This document shows, in pieces, positions 8,133 through 16,874 of a DNA stretch of 64,000 bases (positions are counted from its first letter, which is position 1; each line of letters starts with the position of its first letter). The notes beneath the pieces are model-generated. The model ran no database searches, had not been told where the DNA came from, and saw only the letters and a list, made by a program, of their open reading frames with translations. The stretch is from Gammaproteobacteria bacterium (lineage in GTDB: Bacteria > Pseudomonadota > Gammaproteobacteria > Pseudomonadales > Azotimanducaceae_A): assembly GCA_012960755.1 (NCBI GenBank), contig DUAT01000078.1, positions 242,330 through 306,329 of the forward strand. The letters are read 5' to 3'. The position numbers were made by a program, and so were the translations under genes.

Positions 8133-9241
8133 ACCAGGGCCAGTAGGTCATTCAGATATTGCATTCCCAGAGCCGTAGGTGCGATATGTTGATCATTCAT
8201 CGCAATCAAGTTTCGCTGGATTGCTTTTTTTAGGAACGGTTGTAAAACAACAGTGTCCAGACCGGTTCGCTGGGAAAACAAACTCAAATCAAATCCGTGG
8301 TTTAAACGCAGGGAATTCATCAGGAATTCGAGCGCGAGCTCATCTTCACTAACGGTAGTTTCTGTCACTCTCTGTCCGGCCAGATAATCTCTGGGCAATC
8401 GGGTTTTTGCGCGTCTGTGTACCTTACCATCAACGGTAAGTTTGCCATGAGCACCGGCGCCAATACCCAGATAATCACCAAATTCCCAATAGTTCAGGTT
8501 GTGCCTGGAGCGTCGGCCAGGTTGGCTAAAGGCGGAGACCTCGTATTGTTCGTAGCCGTGCTGGTAGAGTAACTCGATACCCGATGCATAGATTTTCCAG
8601 AGGTCGTCTTCGCTCGGCAGACGGGGTGGATTCTTGTAAAACAGCGTATTGGGTTCAATGGTGAGTTGATACCAGGATATATGAGCAGGATCAAGATCGA
8701 TGGCCTGCTGTAAATCGAACAGTCCGTCCTGGACCGATTGTTGTTCGAGGCCGTGCATCAAATCAAGATTGATGTTGGTAAAACCAGCCTCGCAAGCCGT
8801 CGCGAAAGCGCGATGGGCGTCATCTTTTGAGTGAATTCTTCCGAGCATATTCAGTTGCCTGTCGGTAAAACTTTGAACGCCGATGCTCAGCCGATTTACA
8901 CCCGCTGCGAAATACCCTGCAAACTTGCCGTAGTCCGTGGTACCGGGGTTCGCCTCCAGGGTTATTTCAATGTCGTCGCTGAAGACAAGGTGTTTTTTCA
9001 AACGAGACAACAGTTCTTCAATTGATTCGGGTGAAAACAGGCTCGGTGTGCCGCCACCGAGGAATATTGACTTGATCTCACGACCGTGTACGTATGTTAG
9101 CTCACGCTGCAGATCTGCTTCCAAGGCATTGATGTACTGCTCCTGCGGTAGCACATCGTCAGCCTCATGGGAATTAAAATCGCAGTAGGGACATTTCCTG
9201 ACGCACCAGGGGAAATGGACATAGAGAGATAGTGGAATCAC
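8129..9241 (-). CDS. hemW: Radical SAM heme chaperone HemW
   Basis: Once annotated as an oxygen-independent coproporphyrinogen oxidase, HemW binds heme and delivers it to respiratory proteins. It has 370 residues. The cluster-binding motif is CVRKCPYC at about 13-20, followed by FLGGGTPSLF near 60-69. It lacks the extra N-terminal cysteine region of true HemN. Its start overlaps the rdgB stop by four bases (ATGA), and the two form a leftward operon with the DUF4426 gene. Confidence 0.93.
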   Translation of the reverse strand: MIPLSLYVHFPWCVRKCPYCDFNSHEADDVLPQEQYINALEADLQRELTYVHGREIKSIFLGGGTPSLFSPESIEELLSRLKKHLVFSDDIEITLEANPGTTDYGKFAGYFAAGVNRLSIGVQSFTDRQLNMLGRIHSKDDAHRAFATACEAGFTNINLDLMHGLEQQSVQDGLFDLQQAIDLDPAHISWYQLTIEPNTLFYKNPPRLPSEDDLWKIYASGIELLYQHGYEQYEVSAFSQPGRRSRHNLNYWEFGDYLGIGAGAHGKLTVDGKVHRRAKTRLPRDYLAGQRVTETTVSEDELALEFLMNSLRLNHGFDLSLFSQRTGLDTVVLQPFLKKAIQRNLIAMNDQHIAPTALGMQYLNDLLALV

Positions 9242-9849
9242 TGGCTGTTAATCAATTTTTGTAGCCGAGTGATGGCTTGCCCACGATGACTCAACTTATT
9301 CTTATGTTGCGGGGTCAGTTGTGCAGCAGAAATGCCCAGTTCCGGAACCAGGAACAACGGATCATATCCGAAACCGTTGTGGCCCTGATTGCGGGTTAAA
9401 ATCTCACCTTCCCAGGTTCCCGTGGCAACCACCGGCATGGGATCAAGCTCGTGTCGGAGCATAACGATAACGCAACGAAATCGACCGGTACGATGTTCCT
9501 TCTTCACGCCTTCTAGTTCCGCCAGCAGTTTGTGATTGTTTTCGGCGTCAGTTGCCAGGACACCGGCGTAGCGAGAGGAATAGATTCCCGGTGCCCCTTT
9601 CAGGTAGTCTACTTCCAAACCTGAATCGTCAGCGATAGCGGCAAGACCGGTCACCCTGCATGCATGTCGTGCCTTGATGATTGCATTCTCGACGAATGTT
9701 GTGCCTGTCTCTGCTGGTGAGTCGAGGTTGAAATCGGAACCCGGCAGCAGTTCAAATGATGGTGGTAATGAGTGGCGTAACTCATTTAGTTTCTTCTGGT
9801 TGTTGCTGGCGACAACGACTTTCCGGATTGCTTCTTCTCCCATGGCCAT
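9238..9849 (-). CDS. rdgB: XTP/dITP diphosphatase (Ham1 family)
   Basis: Hydrolyses non-canonical purine triphosphates (XTP, dITP, ITP) to monophosphates and keeps them out of DNA and RNA. It has 203 residues. Motifs are VVASNNQKKLNELR near the N-terminus, ADDSGLEVDYLKGAPG with the catalytic Asp, FGYDPLFLVPE and LSHRGQA near the end. The start is either the Met at 9849 or the one two codons later. It is followed with overlap by hemW. Confidence 0.96.
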   Translation of the reverse strand: MAMGEEAIRKVVVASNNQKKLNELRHSLPPSFELLPGSDFNLDSPAETGTTFVENAIIKARHACRVTGLAAIADDSGLEVDYLKGAPGIYSSRYAGVLATDAENNHKLLAELEGVKKEHRTGRFRCVIVMLRHELDPMPVVATGTWEGEILTRNQGHNGFGYDPLFLVPELGISAAQLTPQHKNKLSHRGQAITRLQKLINSQ

Positions 9850-9862
9850 TGATCAAAGCCCC

Positions 9863-10279
9863 CTAGTGATACTGTCTGATAAATTTCAGATGAAATGTAT
9901 CAGCGTGATCTGTGGGTTGAATGTCAATGTTAAACACCAGTCTGTCGCGTTCATCAACGAGCTGGTTTGACAGGTAATAGATTGCCCCTGCCTCGGTTAC
10001 CTCGCTGAATTCCATCCTGGATAGCTGACTCAAAAGGTTTACCGCCGTACCGCTCAATTTTGCGGTGACGGACCGGTCTCCCTTACGAACCGCGATGTTT
10101 GTAATTATCCTGCGCTTTGATCGAACGATTCCATGGGCCAAAGCGACCTCATTGGGGATAAGCATACTGTTCAGCGTGGTGTAGTGGATATCGAAACCCT
10201 GCCAGTAGACGACTTCCGCTTTATAGGTCGGACCCAGGAGCAAAACAGCGATGATCGCAAATAGACGTTTCCCTGTCAT
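9863..10279 (-). CDS. DUF4426 exported protein
   Basis: A 138-residue protein with an N-terminal hydrophobic segment (about residues 5-16) that probably serves as a signal peptide. The body (FDIHYTTLNSMLIPNEVA, IVRSKRRIITNIAV) matches the DUF4426 family, which sits next to rdgB in pseudomonads and relatives. The function is unknown. In P. aeruginosa metX and metW lie between it and yggT; here a 170-bp gap with no gene takes their place. Confidence 0.85.
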   Translation of the reverse strand: MTGKRLFAIIAVLLLGPTYKAEVVYWQGFDIHYTTLNSMLIPNEVALAHGIVRSKRRIITNIAVRKGDRSVTAKLSGTAVNLLSQLSRMEFSEVTEAGAIYYLSNQLVDERDRLVFNIDIQPTDHADTFHLKFIRQYH

Positions 10280-10449
10280 CGGGTGATGAACCCGGGAAGG
10301 GCGATCGGATTGACGATTCTCAAGATCTTTGTTGACCGATTCTCACTTTTCAGGATCGTAATTCTTGATGGACTGACAGCAAAGACGTTTGCCAGGTATC
10401 TGATAAGGTGTTTATTGGCCTTGCCATCGGTCGGCGGTGTGGTGATTTT

Positions 10450-11043
10450 CTACAATCCAAGTATGAGCTGACCTGGTACACCAAACGCTGTTGCCAGGGG
10501 AGTGATCACCAGATAGTTATCGATGATATTGATGAATACAAATACAAGAATTATGGAAAAATCTATGCCCCCCATGGGCGGTAACAATTTACGCGCGGGG
10601 GCACAGACAGGTTCAATAATCTGCTGCACCAGATTTAACGCAGGGTGTGAAGAGAAAGGTGCAATCCAACTGGCGATGACCGAAATCAGCAATGCAAAGA
10701 AGTAGATATCAAATATAATCGCGAGCAAGCCCAGCGACACCCAGGCAACATAAATAATATGGAAGAACAGTTGGTCGTACAGCGTCATAATAAGCATGAC
10801 CGAAACCAGTTGAACCGTGAAGGCAACAGCCAGGGTCGCGAAATCAACACCAAAAACTGTCGGCAGGATTTTTCGAAATGGCCGAATAGGTGGATCAGTC
10901 AGCTTTACGATTGTCTGGCTGATAGGGTTGTAGTAGTCAGCCCTTGAAATCTGCATCAGAAACCGTAACATCAAAATAATAGTATAGAGACCAAAAAACG
11001 TCTGTATAAGATATACACCTGCGTTAGCGAAATTCTGCTCCAT
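10450..11043 (-). CDS. yggT: YggT family membrane protein
   Basis: A 197-residue inner-membrane protein made of two YggT repeats. The first holds RFLMQISRADYYNPISQ and LTDPPIRPFRKILP; the second holds ASWIAPFSSHP and IEPVCAPARKLLPPMGGIDFS. Each repeat contributes two hydrophobic helices. The family is linked to osmotic shock resistance and protein insertion in some bacteria, but its role is not settled. It lies downstream of proC on the same strand, with a 138-base gap that carries a solo repeat arm. Confidence 0.92.
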   Translation of the reverse strand: MEQNFANAGVYLIQTFFGLYTIILMLRFLMQISRADYYNPISQTIVKLTDPPIRPFRKILPTVFGVDFATLAVAFTVQLVSVMLIMTLYDQLFFHIIYVAWVSLGLLAIIFDIYFFALLISVIASWIAPFSSHPALNLVQQIIEPVCAPARKLLPPMGGIDFSIILVFVFINIIDNYLVITPLATAFGVPGQLILGL

Positions 11044-11139
11044 AAAATTGTCCTGCCCTGTGAAACCTGATTATAGCGAGTTTGCGTGGCCGAAACAGAA
11101 TTGTGAGTACTCTACCTGGATTGGGATACCTCAAGAATT

Positions 11140-11167
11140 CCGTGCGGCCTCATGAATTATCCGAGCT
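11140..11167. repeat. Solo arm of the 3020-3164 repeat
   Basis: CCGTGCGGCCTCATGAATTA and the following eight bases match 3135-3164 with few differences. No inverted partner is visible nearby. It lies just after the proC stop codon, between proC and yggT. Confidence 0.5.
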
Positions 11168-11181
11168 AGCAGCCTGCTGGA

Positions 11182-11973
11182 TCATGTCTGGGACAGTTCT
11201 CTTGATTTATCCCAGGCGGCATTGACCGCATCGGAAATTGTGCTCGGCAGGCCAGCCTGCAGCATTTTTTCTAACGCTGCCTGGGTAGTGCCGCCGGGAG
11301 AAGTGACGTTGATCCGCAGTTGTTCAGTTGACAGATCAGATTCAAGAGCCATTTGAGCAGCACCAAGAGTGGTTTGTACGACCAGCTTTCGGCTTACTTC
11401 CGGCGGAAGACCCAATGCCACACCGGCTTTCTGCATGGATTCCATGATCAAAAAGTAATATGCCGGACCACTGCCGGAAATTGCGGTGACCACATCCAGA
11501 CTCGCCTCATCTTCGAACCAGTGATATTCGCCAACAGAGCCAAGAATTTTCTCAGCCACAGTGCGCTGCTCGGATGAGACGTTTTCATTGGCGTGAAGAC
11601 CGGTCATGCCCTGCTGGACCAGGGCCGGGGTGTTTGGCATTGAACGGATAATCGCCGAGCCTTGACCCAGCCATGTGACCAGGGATTCGACAGTAATTCC
11701 CGCAGCAACGCTGATAAATAATTTGCCACGGCTGTGATCTGCCAGGTTTCGGCAGATATCGGCCATCATATTGGGTTTGACGCACAGTACGACGACATCG
11801 GCATGCTGAATAGCCGACTGATTGTCCTGGCTGCGTTCAATGGACGCAGGCAGCTTCTGCAATTGAACCAGGACAGGATCTGATGCGATGATTCGACCCG
11901 GCTTGGTCTGAAGGTAGCCCCCCATCAGGGCCTGGGCGATGTTACCGGCACCTATAAATGTCGTTGTTATCAT
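11182..11973 (-). CDS. proC: Pyrroline-5-carboxylate reductase
   Basis: Catalyses the last step of proline synthesis, the NAD(P)H-dependent reduction of 1-pyrroline-5-carboxylate. It has 263 residues. The Rossmann motif is FIGAGNIAQALMGG at residues 5-18. SGSGPAYYFLIMESM and TSPGGTTQAAL are the conserved C-terminal dimer-domain segments. It follows yggS by 17 bases on the same strand, the yggS-proC-yggT order common in gammaproteobacteria. Confidence 0.97.
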   Translation of the reverse strand: MITTTFIGAGNIAQALMGGYLQTKPGRIIASDPVLVQLQKLPASIERSQDNQSAIQHADVVVLCVKPNMMADICRNLADHSRGKLFISVAAGITVESLVTWLGQGSAIIRSMPNTPALVQQGMTGLHANENVSSEQRTVAEKILGSVGEYHWFEDEASLDVVTAISGSGPAYYFLIMESMQKAGVALGLPPEVSRKLVVQTTLGAAQMALESDLSTEQLRINVTSPGGTTQAALEKMLQAGLPSTISDAVNAAWDKSRELSQT

Positions 11974-11990
11974 AATTTTCCCGTAGAAAG

Positions 11991-12683
11991 CTAAGCTCTG
12001 GCTCCAAATATTGCAGTGCCAATGCGTACAATTGTTGCACCCTCGGCGATTGCGGTTTCAAGATCCGATGACATACCCATGGATAGTTGATCGAAATGGT
12101 CGATGCTGAAATCCTGGTTAACTGATTTCAACAAACCGCTCAATCGACTGAATGCATCTTGTTGCACGTGATGGTCATCACTGCGCGTCGGTATTGCCAT
12201 CAATCCCCGCAAGCAGATTCTATTCAATGATAGCAATGGTTCAATGATCGAGTGAACTTCTTCGACCAGTAAACCGCTTTTTGATGTTTCATCATCAATG
12301 TTTACCTGTAGCAGGACTTGCAGCGGATCGCGATCAGTAGGACGTTGATTATTCAAACGGCGCGCGATCTTTTCACTCGCAACTGTGTGGACCCAATCAA
12401 ACGACTCCGCTATCTGGCGGGTTTTGTTGGACTGAATTGCGCCGATGAAATGCCAGATGACGTCAGGATTGGTGACTTTGGGGATTTTCTTGAGGGCATC
12501 CTGCAGATAATTCTCGCCGAAATGATATTGGCAGCAGTTAAGCGCAATTTCGATCATTTCTACGGGTTTGGTCTTACTCACTGCCAACAGGTTGACGGAA
12601 TTCGGGTCTCGCCCGCTTTGTCGACAAGCCTGCTCGATTCTGGTTCTCACCTTGATAAGATTGGGTTCTATTGGTTCTCGCAA
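11991..12683 (-). CDS. yggS: PLP homeostasis protein (YggS/PLPBP family)
   Basis: Binds pyridoxal 5'-phosphate and keeps its free level in balance; no enzymatic activity is known for the family. It has 230 residues. The PLP lysine is in LLAVSKTKP near residue 36, and the barrel motifs HFIGAIQSNK and LSMGMSSDLETAI are present. It is first in the leftward yggS-proC-yggT group and divergent from pilT. Confidence 0.96.
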   Translation of the reverse strand: MREPIEPNLIKVRTRIEQACRQSGRDPNSVNLLAVSKTKPVEMIEIALNCCQYHFGENYLQDALKKIPKVTNPDVIWHFIGAIQSNKTRQIAESFDWVHTVASEKIARRLNNQRPTDRDPLQVLLQVNIDDETSKSGLLVEEVHSIIEPLLSLNRICLRGLMAIPTRSDDHHVQQDAFSRLSGLLKSVNQDFSIDHFDQLSMGMSSDLETAIAEGATIVRIGTAIFGARA

Positions 12684-12809
12684 ATCCTACGCTCGTCATG
12701 AAACAGTGGTTAATTGCTTTATTCTAAAATAACATGCGGCTGATTCGGTGTCTTTCTGTCAAACAAAGCCCCGATTCAACTTCGAATTTTTAAGTAGAAG
12801 GTCAGCCAA

Positions 12810-13847
12810 ATGGATATTACTGAATTGCTAGCGTTTAGCGAAAAGCAAGGCGCATCAGATTTGCACCTGTCAGCTGGCTTACCGCCGATGATTCGCGTCG
12901 ATGGGGATATTCGGCGGATTAATTTACCTGCACTTGACCACAAGGAAGTGCATTCACTGATTTATGAAATCATGAATGACAAGCAGCGAAAGGACTACGA
13001 AGAATTTTTTGAAACTGATTTCTCGTTCGAGGTGCCGGGTGTTGCCCGTTTTCGCGTCAATGCCTTTAATCACAACCGTGGGGCAGGCGGAGTGTTTCGG
13101 ACCATACCCTCCAAAGTACTGACCATGGAGGATCTGGGGATGGGAGAGGTATTCCGTAGTCTTGCAGAAACCCCCCGTGGGCTGATTACCGTCACCGGGC
13201 CGACCGGCTCAGGGAAAAGCACGACGTTGGCTGCAATGATGGATTACATCAATGACAATCGTTACCAGCACATCCTAACGGTTGAGGACCCTATCGAATT
13301 TGTCCATGAGTCCAAAAAGTGTCTCGTTAACCAGCGGGAGGTACACAGGGATACCCTGGGGTTCAATGAAGCGCTTCGTTCAGCATTGAGAGAGGATCCG
13401 GATATTATTCTTGTAGGCGAAATGCGTGACCTTGAAACCATACGTTTGGCGCTGGAGGCTGCAGAGACAGGACATATGGTGTTTGGTACCTTGCATACCT
13501 CGTCTGCTGCAAAAACGATCGACAGAGTTATCGATGTGTTCCCCGCCTCCGAGAAAGATATGGTTCGGTCCATGTTGTCTGAATCCCTTTCATCAGTTAT
13601 CTCACAATGTTTAATGAAAAAAATTGGCGGTGGGCGGGTCGCTGCTCATGAGATCATGATCTGTACACCAGCGATACGTAACCTGATTCGCGAATCCAAG
13701 ATTGCACAAATGTACTCTGCGATTCAGACTGGTGGGTCCATTGGCATGGTCACTCTGGATCAAACTCTGCGAATGTTGGTAGATAAAAACCTGGTCAGCT
13801 TAGAGGCTGCCCGTGACAAGGCGAAAATTCCCGATGACTTTACTTAA
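12810..13847 (+). CDS. pilT: Type IV pilus retraction ATPase PilT
   Basis: Hexameric cytoplasmic ATPase that drives pilus retraction and twitching. It has 345 residues. Walker A GPTGSGKST is near residues 130-138, the Asp box is EDPIEFVHE, and the Walker B region is DIILVGEMRDLET. The His box is in FGTLHTSSA. The AIRNLIRE motif, which is needed for retraction, is intact in the C-terminal part. It is followed by pilU after 47 bases, and the two probably form one unit. Confidence 0.98.
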   Translation: MDITELLAFSEKQGASDLHLSAGLPPMIRVDGDIRRINLPALDHKEVHSLIYEIMNDKQRKDYEEFFETDFSFEVPGVARFRVNAFNHNRGAGGVFRTIPSKVLTMEDLGMGEVFRSLAETPRGLITVTGPTGSGKSTTLAAMMDYINDNRYQHILTVEDPIEFVHESKKCLVNQREVHRDTLGFNEALRSALREDPDIILVGEMRDLETIRLALEAAETGHMVFGTLHTSSAAKTIDRVIDVFPASEKDMVRSMLSESLSSVISQCLMKKIGGGRVAAHEIMICTPAIRNLIRESKIAQMYSAIQTGGSIGMVTLDQTLRMLVDKNLVSLEAARDKAKIPDDFT

Positions 13848-13894
13848 AAGCCGACAGTTTTTATTCTCGATCGGATTCCTGGGAGCGCACACAG

Positions 13895-15037
13895 ATGATT
13901 GATTTCGATAAATTGCTCAAGGTCGTCGTTGATCAGGGAGCTTCAGACCTTTTTGTGACTGCTGGATTACCACCATCGATCAAGGTGTCCGGCAGAATGA
14001 TGCCCATGTCGAAAACGCCTCTAACGCCCGAACAGGCGCGGGAGATGGTTCACAGTACGATGACTGAAGCCCAGGCACAGGAATATGAAACGGATCGTGA
14101 GTGTAATTTTGCGATTCACAGCCCCACTGCTGGTCGATTCAGGGTCAGTGCTTTCTACCAGCGCAACTTTGCCGGTATGGTCTTACGAAGAATTGAGAGT
14201 GTCATTCCTACTTGCGACGAGTTATTGCTGCCCGAGTCGGTAAAAAAGCTCTCAATGTCCAAACGTGGATTGATTATTTTTGTCGGAGCCACGGGTACCG
14301 GTAAGTCAACCTCCCTGGCGTCCATCATCGGGCACCGGAACATGAGTACCGAGGGGCATATCATCACAATTGAGGACCCCATTGAGTTTATTCACGAGCA
14401 CCAGGGTTGCATGGTAACCCAGCGTGAAGTTGGTGTAGACACTCCAAGTTTTGAAATAGCACTCAAAAATACTTTACGTCAGGCACCTGATGTCATCATG
14501 ATTGGTGAGATTAGAACCAGGGAAACCATGGACTATGCCGTGACGTTTGCTGAAACAGGACATCTTTGTCTTGCAACGCTACACGCGAACAATGCCAACC
14601 AGGCTCTGGACCGGATTATTAACTTCTTTCCGGCTGATCGGCAAAATCAGGTCTGGATGGATTTGTCACTAAATTTACGTGCCATGATTGCGCAACAACT
14701 CATTCCCACCATCGATGGTGAGGGGCGGCGCGCTGCCATAGAAATCCTAATTAATACCCCGCTGGTTGCAGATAAAATTCGTAAGGGTGAAGTGCATGAA
14801 ATCAAGAAAATCATGACGGATTCAACTGAACAGGGAATGCAGACATTTGATCAATCGCTGTTCAGACTCTACACTGATGGCGAAGTTACCTACGAGAGCG
14901 CGCTGGCGGCAGCTGATTCTGCGAATGATCTCCGTCTAATGATTAAACTGGCGGGCAGTGCGCCAGCAACAACCTCCGCGGCTGTTACGGGACTCTCCCT
15001 GGAGCCCAATGAAGACGATTTAGGTATGGGTCGCTGA
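13895..15037 (+). CDS. pilU: Type IV pilus accessory retraction ATPase PilU
   Basis: Paralogue of PilT that assists retraction under load. It has 380 residues. Walker A is GATGTGKST near 131-139, the Asp box is EDPIEFIHEH, and Walker B is DVIMIGEIRTRET. It has the PilU-type C-terminal extension (about residues 345-380), rich in Ala and Thr. A GGGAG ribosome-binding site lies upstream of the ATG. Confidence 0.96.
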   Translation: MIDFDKLLKVVVDQGASDLFVTAGLPPSIKVSGRMMPMSKTPLTPEQAREMVHSTMTEAQAQEYETDRECNFAIHSPTAGRFRVSAFYQRNFAGMVLRRIESVIPTCDELLLPESVKKLSMSKRGLIIFVGATGTGKSTSLASIIGHRNMSTEGHIITIEDPIEFIHEHQGCMVTQREVGVDTPSFEIALKNTLRQAPDVIMIGEIRTRETMDYAVTFAETGHLCLATLHANNANQALDRIINFFPADRQNQVWMDLSLNLRAMIAQQLIPTIDGEGRRAAIEILINTPLVADKIRKGEVHEIKKIMTDSTEQGMQTFDQSLFRLYTDGEVTYESALAAADSANDLRLMIKLAGSAPATTSAAVTGLSLEPNEDDLGMGR

Positions 15038-15050
15038 TGGCTGAAGCCTG

Positions 15051-15446
15051 CTAGCGCTGTCTGAAGTAGGTTTCCAGAATAAGTTTCGCCGCGATCGCAT
15101 CTACGGGCTGATTGTCGTTGGCATAGTCACGTGCTTCAAAACTGCTAAGCCGTTCGTCGACTGTCGAATGCTCGATATTGAAGCGTCCGGTTAGTCGCCG
15201 GGCAAATTTCTCTGCTTTGACAGACATCTCGCTAGGGCTGTCGTCCATGTTGAGCGGTAAGCCAACCACGATGTGTGCAGGTTGCCACTGTCTGATCAGC
15301 TTTTCTACTTCCAGCCAGTCCGGAACACCGTCTTTTGCCGACAGAATCGTCAATGGGCTGGCAGTTCCTGTAATGGATTGGCCAACAGCGACGCCAATTT
15401 TTTTCATTCCATAATCGAAAGCCATAACGAGAGAAACGGTTGCCAT
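15051..15446 (-). CDS. ruvX: Putative pre-16S rRNA nuclease RuvX/YqgF
   Basis: RNase H-fold protein of the YqgF family, implicated in maturing the 5' end of 16S rRNA and once proposed as a Holliday junction resolvase. It has 131 residues. Catalytic acids lie in MAFDYGMKKIGVAVG (near 8-22), VDERLSSFEA and DAIAAKLILE; VGLPLNMD is also conserved. The ATG at 15446 shares one base with the algH stop (TGATG), so the pair is coupled. Confidence 0.94.
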   Translation of the reverse strand: MATVSLVMAFDYGMKKIGVAVGQSITGTASPLTILSAKDGVPDWLEVEKLIRQWQPAHIVVGLPLNMDDSPSEMSVKAEKFARRLTGRFNIEHSTVDERLSSFEARDYANDNQPVDAIAAKLILETYFRQR

Positions 15447-15988
15447 CAATCATGGCCTGCTTCGGGTGAAATGAGATTGAGATCAACGCCCATTAGTCCG
15501 GCTGCCTCTGAAGCTCTTTTTTCATAAGGTTCGTCAAATACGATGCGACCATTCGCGGGCGTGAGTAACCAGACATTTTCTATCAGTTCATGCTCCAGCT
15601 GCTCAGAACCCCAACCTGCATAACCGAGTAGCGCGATCGTTTTCGATGGTGCGCTTCCCTGTTTCATGGCCTCTACAAAGTCAGCCGAGGTGGTAAGGGA
15701 AATCTCATCGCTTACTTCTAACGTCGCATCGAACTGTTCACCCTTCGGATGTAAGAAGAATATTCGATCCTGTTGTACCGGGCCACCGAGCAGTACAGGG
15801 CAATTGAATAGCCCGAGGTCAGGTAGTATATCGCTGATTTTATTTTCCAGGGGGTGGTTGATAACAAGCCCAAATGCACCTTCTGCATTGTGATCAACGA
15901 GCAATGAAATGGAATTCTGGAAGTAATCTCCCCGCAAGGCGGGAAGTGAAACCAGGAATTGGTTTTTGAAACTCTGCTCCAGTGACAT
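15446..15988 (-). CDS. algH: UPF0301 protein AlgH/YqgE
   Basis: A 180-residue member of the YqgE/AlgH family. The start is set at 15988 (MSLEQSFKNQFLVSLP), which fits the family; the frame stays open upstream but over the tonB gene. Conserved parts are LLVDHNAEGAFGLVINHPL, LGGPVQQDRIFFLH and LLGYAGWGSEQLEHE. AlgH was linked to alginate regulation in Pseudomonas, but its biochemical role is unknown. It lies between tonB and ruvX in the leftward group, four bases after tonB. Confidence 0.95.
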   Translation of the reverse strand: MSLEQSFKNQFLVSLPALRGDYFQNSISLLVDHNAEGAFGLVINHPLENKISDILPDLGLFNCPVLLGGPVQQDRIFFLHPKGEQFDATLEVSDEISLTTSADFVEAMKQGSAPSKTIALLGYAGWGSEQLEHELIENVWLLTPANGRIVFDEPYEKRASEAAGLMGVDLNLISPEAGHD

Positions 15989-15992
15989 GAGC

Positions 15993-16874
15993 CTAGTAAC
16001 TTCTAACGGAATGGTTCTTTCGGAACTGCCATGTTCGAATGATCTCCAGGACATCAGTTGACTTGCGCAAGTCTTCGGGAAAGGGCGCAAATGGCGACGC
16101 CAATCTAACGATTCGAATGGCTGCGGCATCCAGCACCCGGTGCCCGGAAGACTCCAGCAACTCAACTTCTCTCAGACTGCCATCTGGCAAGATAGCAACC
16201 ATCAGGCGCAAACTGCCGTAGAGTTTCTGGCGTCGTGCTTCCGCCGGGTAGTTCAGGTTGCCAATTCTTTCTATCTTGCGACGCCAGGAATTGAGGTAAT
16301 AGGCATCCGTGCTGGATGCCGTTGAAAGGCTGGTTATGCGTTTGATTCTCGGACGTTTGGCGTAAATCTGACGCTGTTGATCGAGTCGAGCCTCTAAACT
16401 GGCTATCTCAAGGCTACGTTCCAGTAGCGATTTCTCGCCTTTGGTCGGAAATTCTGAAGGCACTTTTTCAATCGATTTTGTCTCTACTGCCGCTTTTGTG
16501 GTGGATTGATTGATGGTCGTGACCACAGGACTTTGCTTTTGGATAACCTCCGGAGACGAAACCACCTGCTGTACGGGAGAGGTTTCGCGAACCACCGTGT
16601 CATGGAATTGAGCATCATTGGGTGAAGTGGTTAGCGAGCGCTCTTTCAGCGTACCGCTGCCAGCCTGATTAAACTGGGCGAGAAAATCAGCCTTTTTGGG
16701 CTGATTCCGGCTTCGATGTTGAGCCAGGGTAACCTCCATGGTGTGGGTCGAGGGACCTTTTTTCGAAAATGTAAAAGTCACACCTAAAATAATAATCGCG
16801 TGAATCGTAATAGCGAGAAATACCGTAAAACTGAGCCTGTCAGTGGGGGTAATGCCAGGGTTGATTGTTGCCAT
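15993..16874 (-). CDS. tonB: TonB family energy transducer
   Basis: A 293-residue protein with an N-terminal membrane anchor (about 18-37) and a long periplasmic part. The C-terminal TonB domain (about 195-290) holds YPAEARRQKLYGSLRL, LPDGSLREVELLESSGH and ASPFAPFPEDLR. It would couple the proton-motive force to outer-membrane transporters, or, like P. aeruginosa TonB3 at the equivalent place, support twitching motility. The linker is not Pro-Lys rich, unlike classical TonB. It overlaps the gshB stop by one base and precedes algH. No exbB/exbD is nearby. Confidence 0.9.
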   Translation of the reverse strand: MATINPGITPTDRLSFTVFLAITIHAIIILGVTFTFSKKGPSTHTMEVTLAQHRSRNQPKKADFLAQFNQAGSGTLKERSLTTSPNDAQFHDTVVRETSPVQQVVSSPEVIQKQSPVVTTINQSTTKAAVETKSIEKVPSEFPTKGEKSLLERSLEIASLEARLDQQRQIYAKRPRIKRITSLSTASSTDAYYLNSWRRKIERIGNLNYPAEARRQKLYGSLRLMVAILPDGSLREVELLESSGHRVLDAAAIRIVRLASPFAPFPEDLRKSTDVLEIIRTWQFRKNHSVRSY

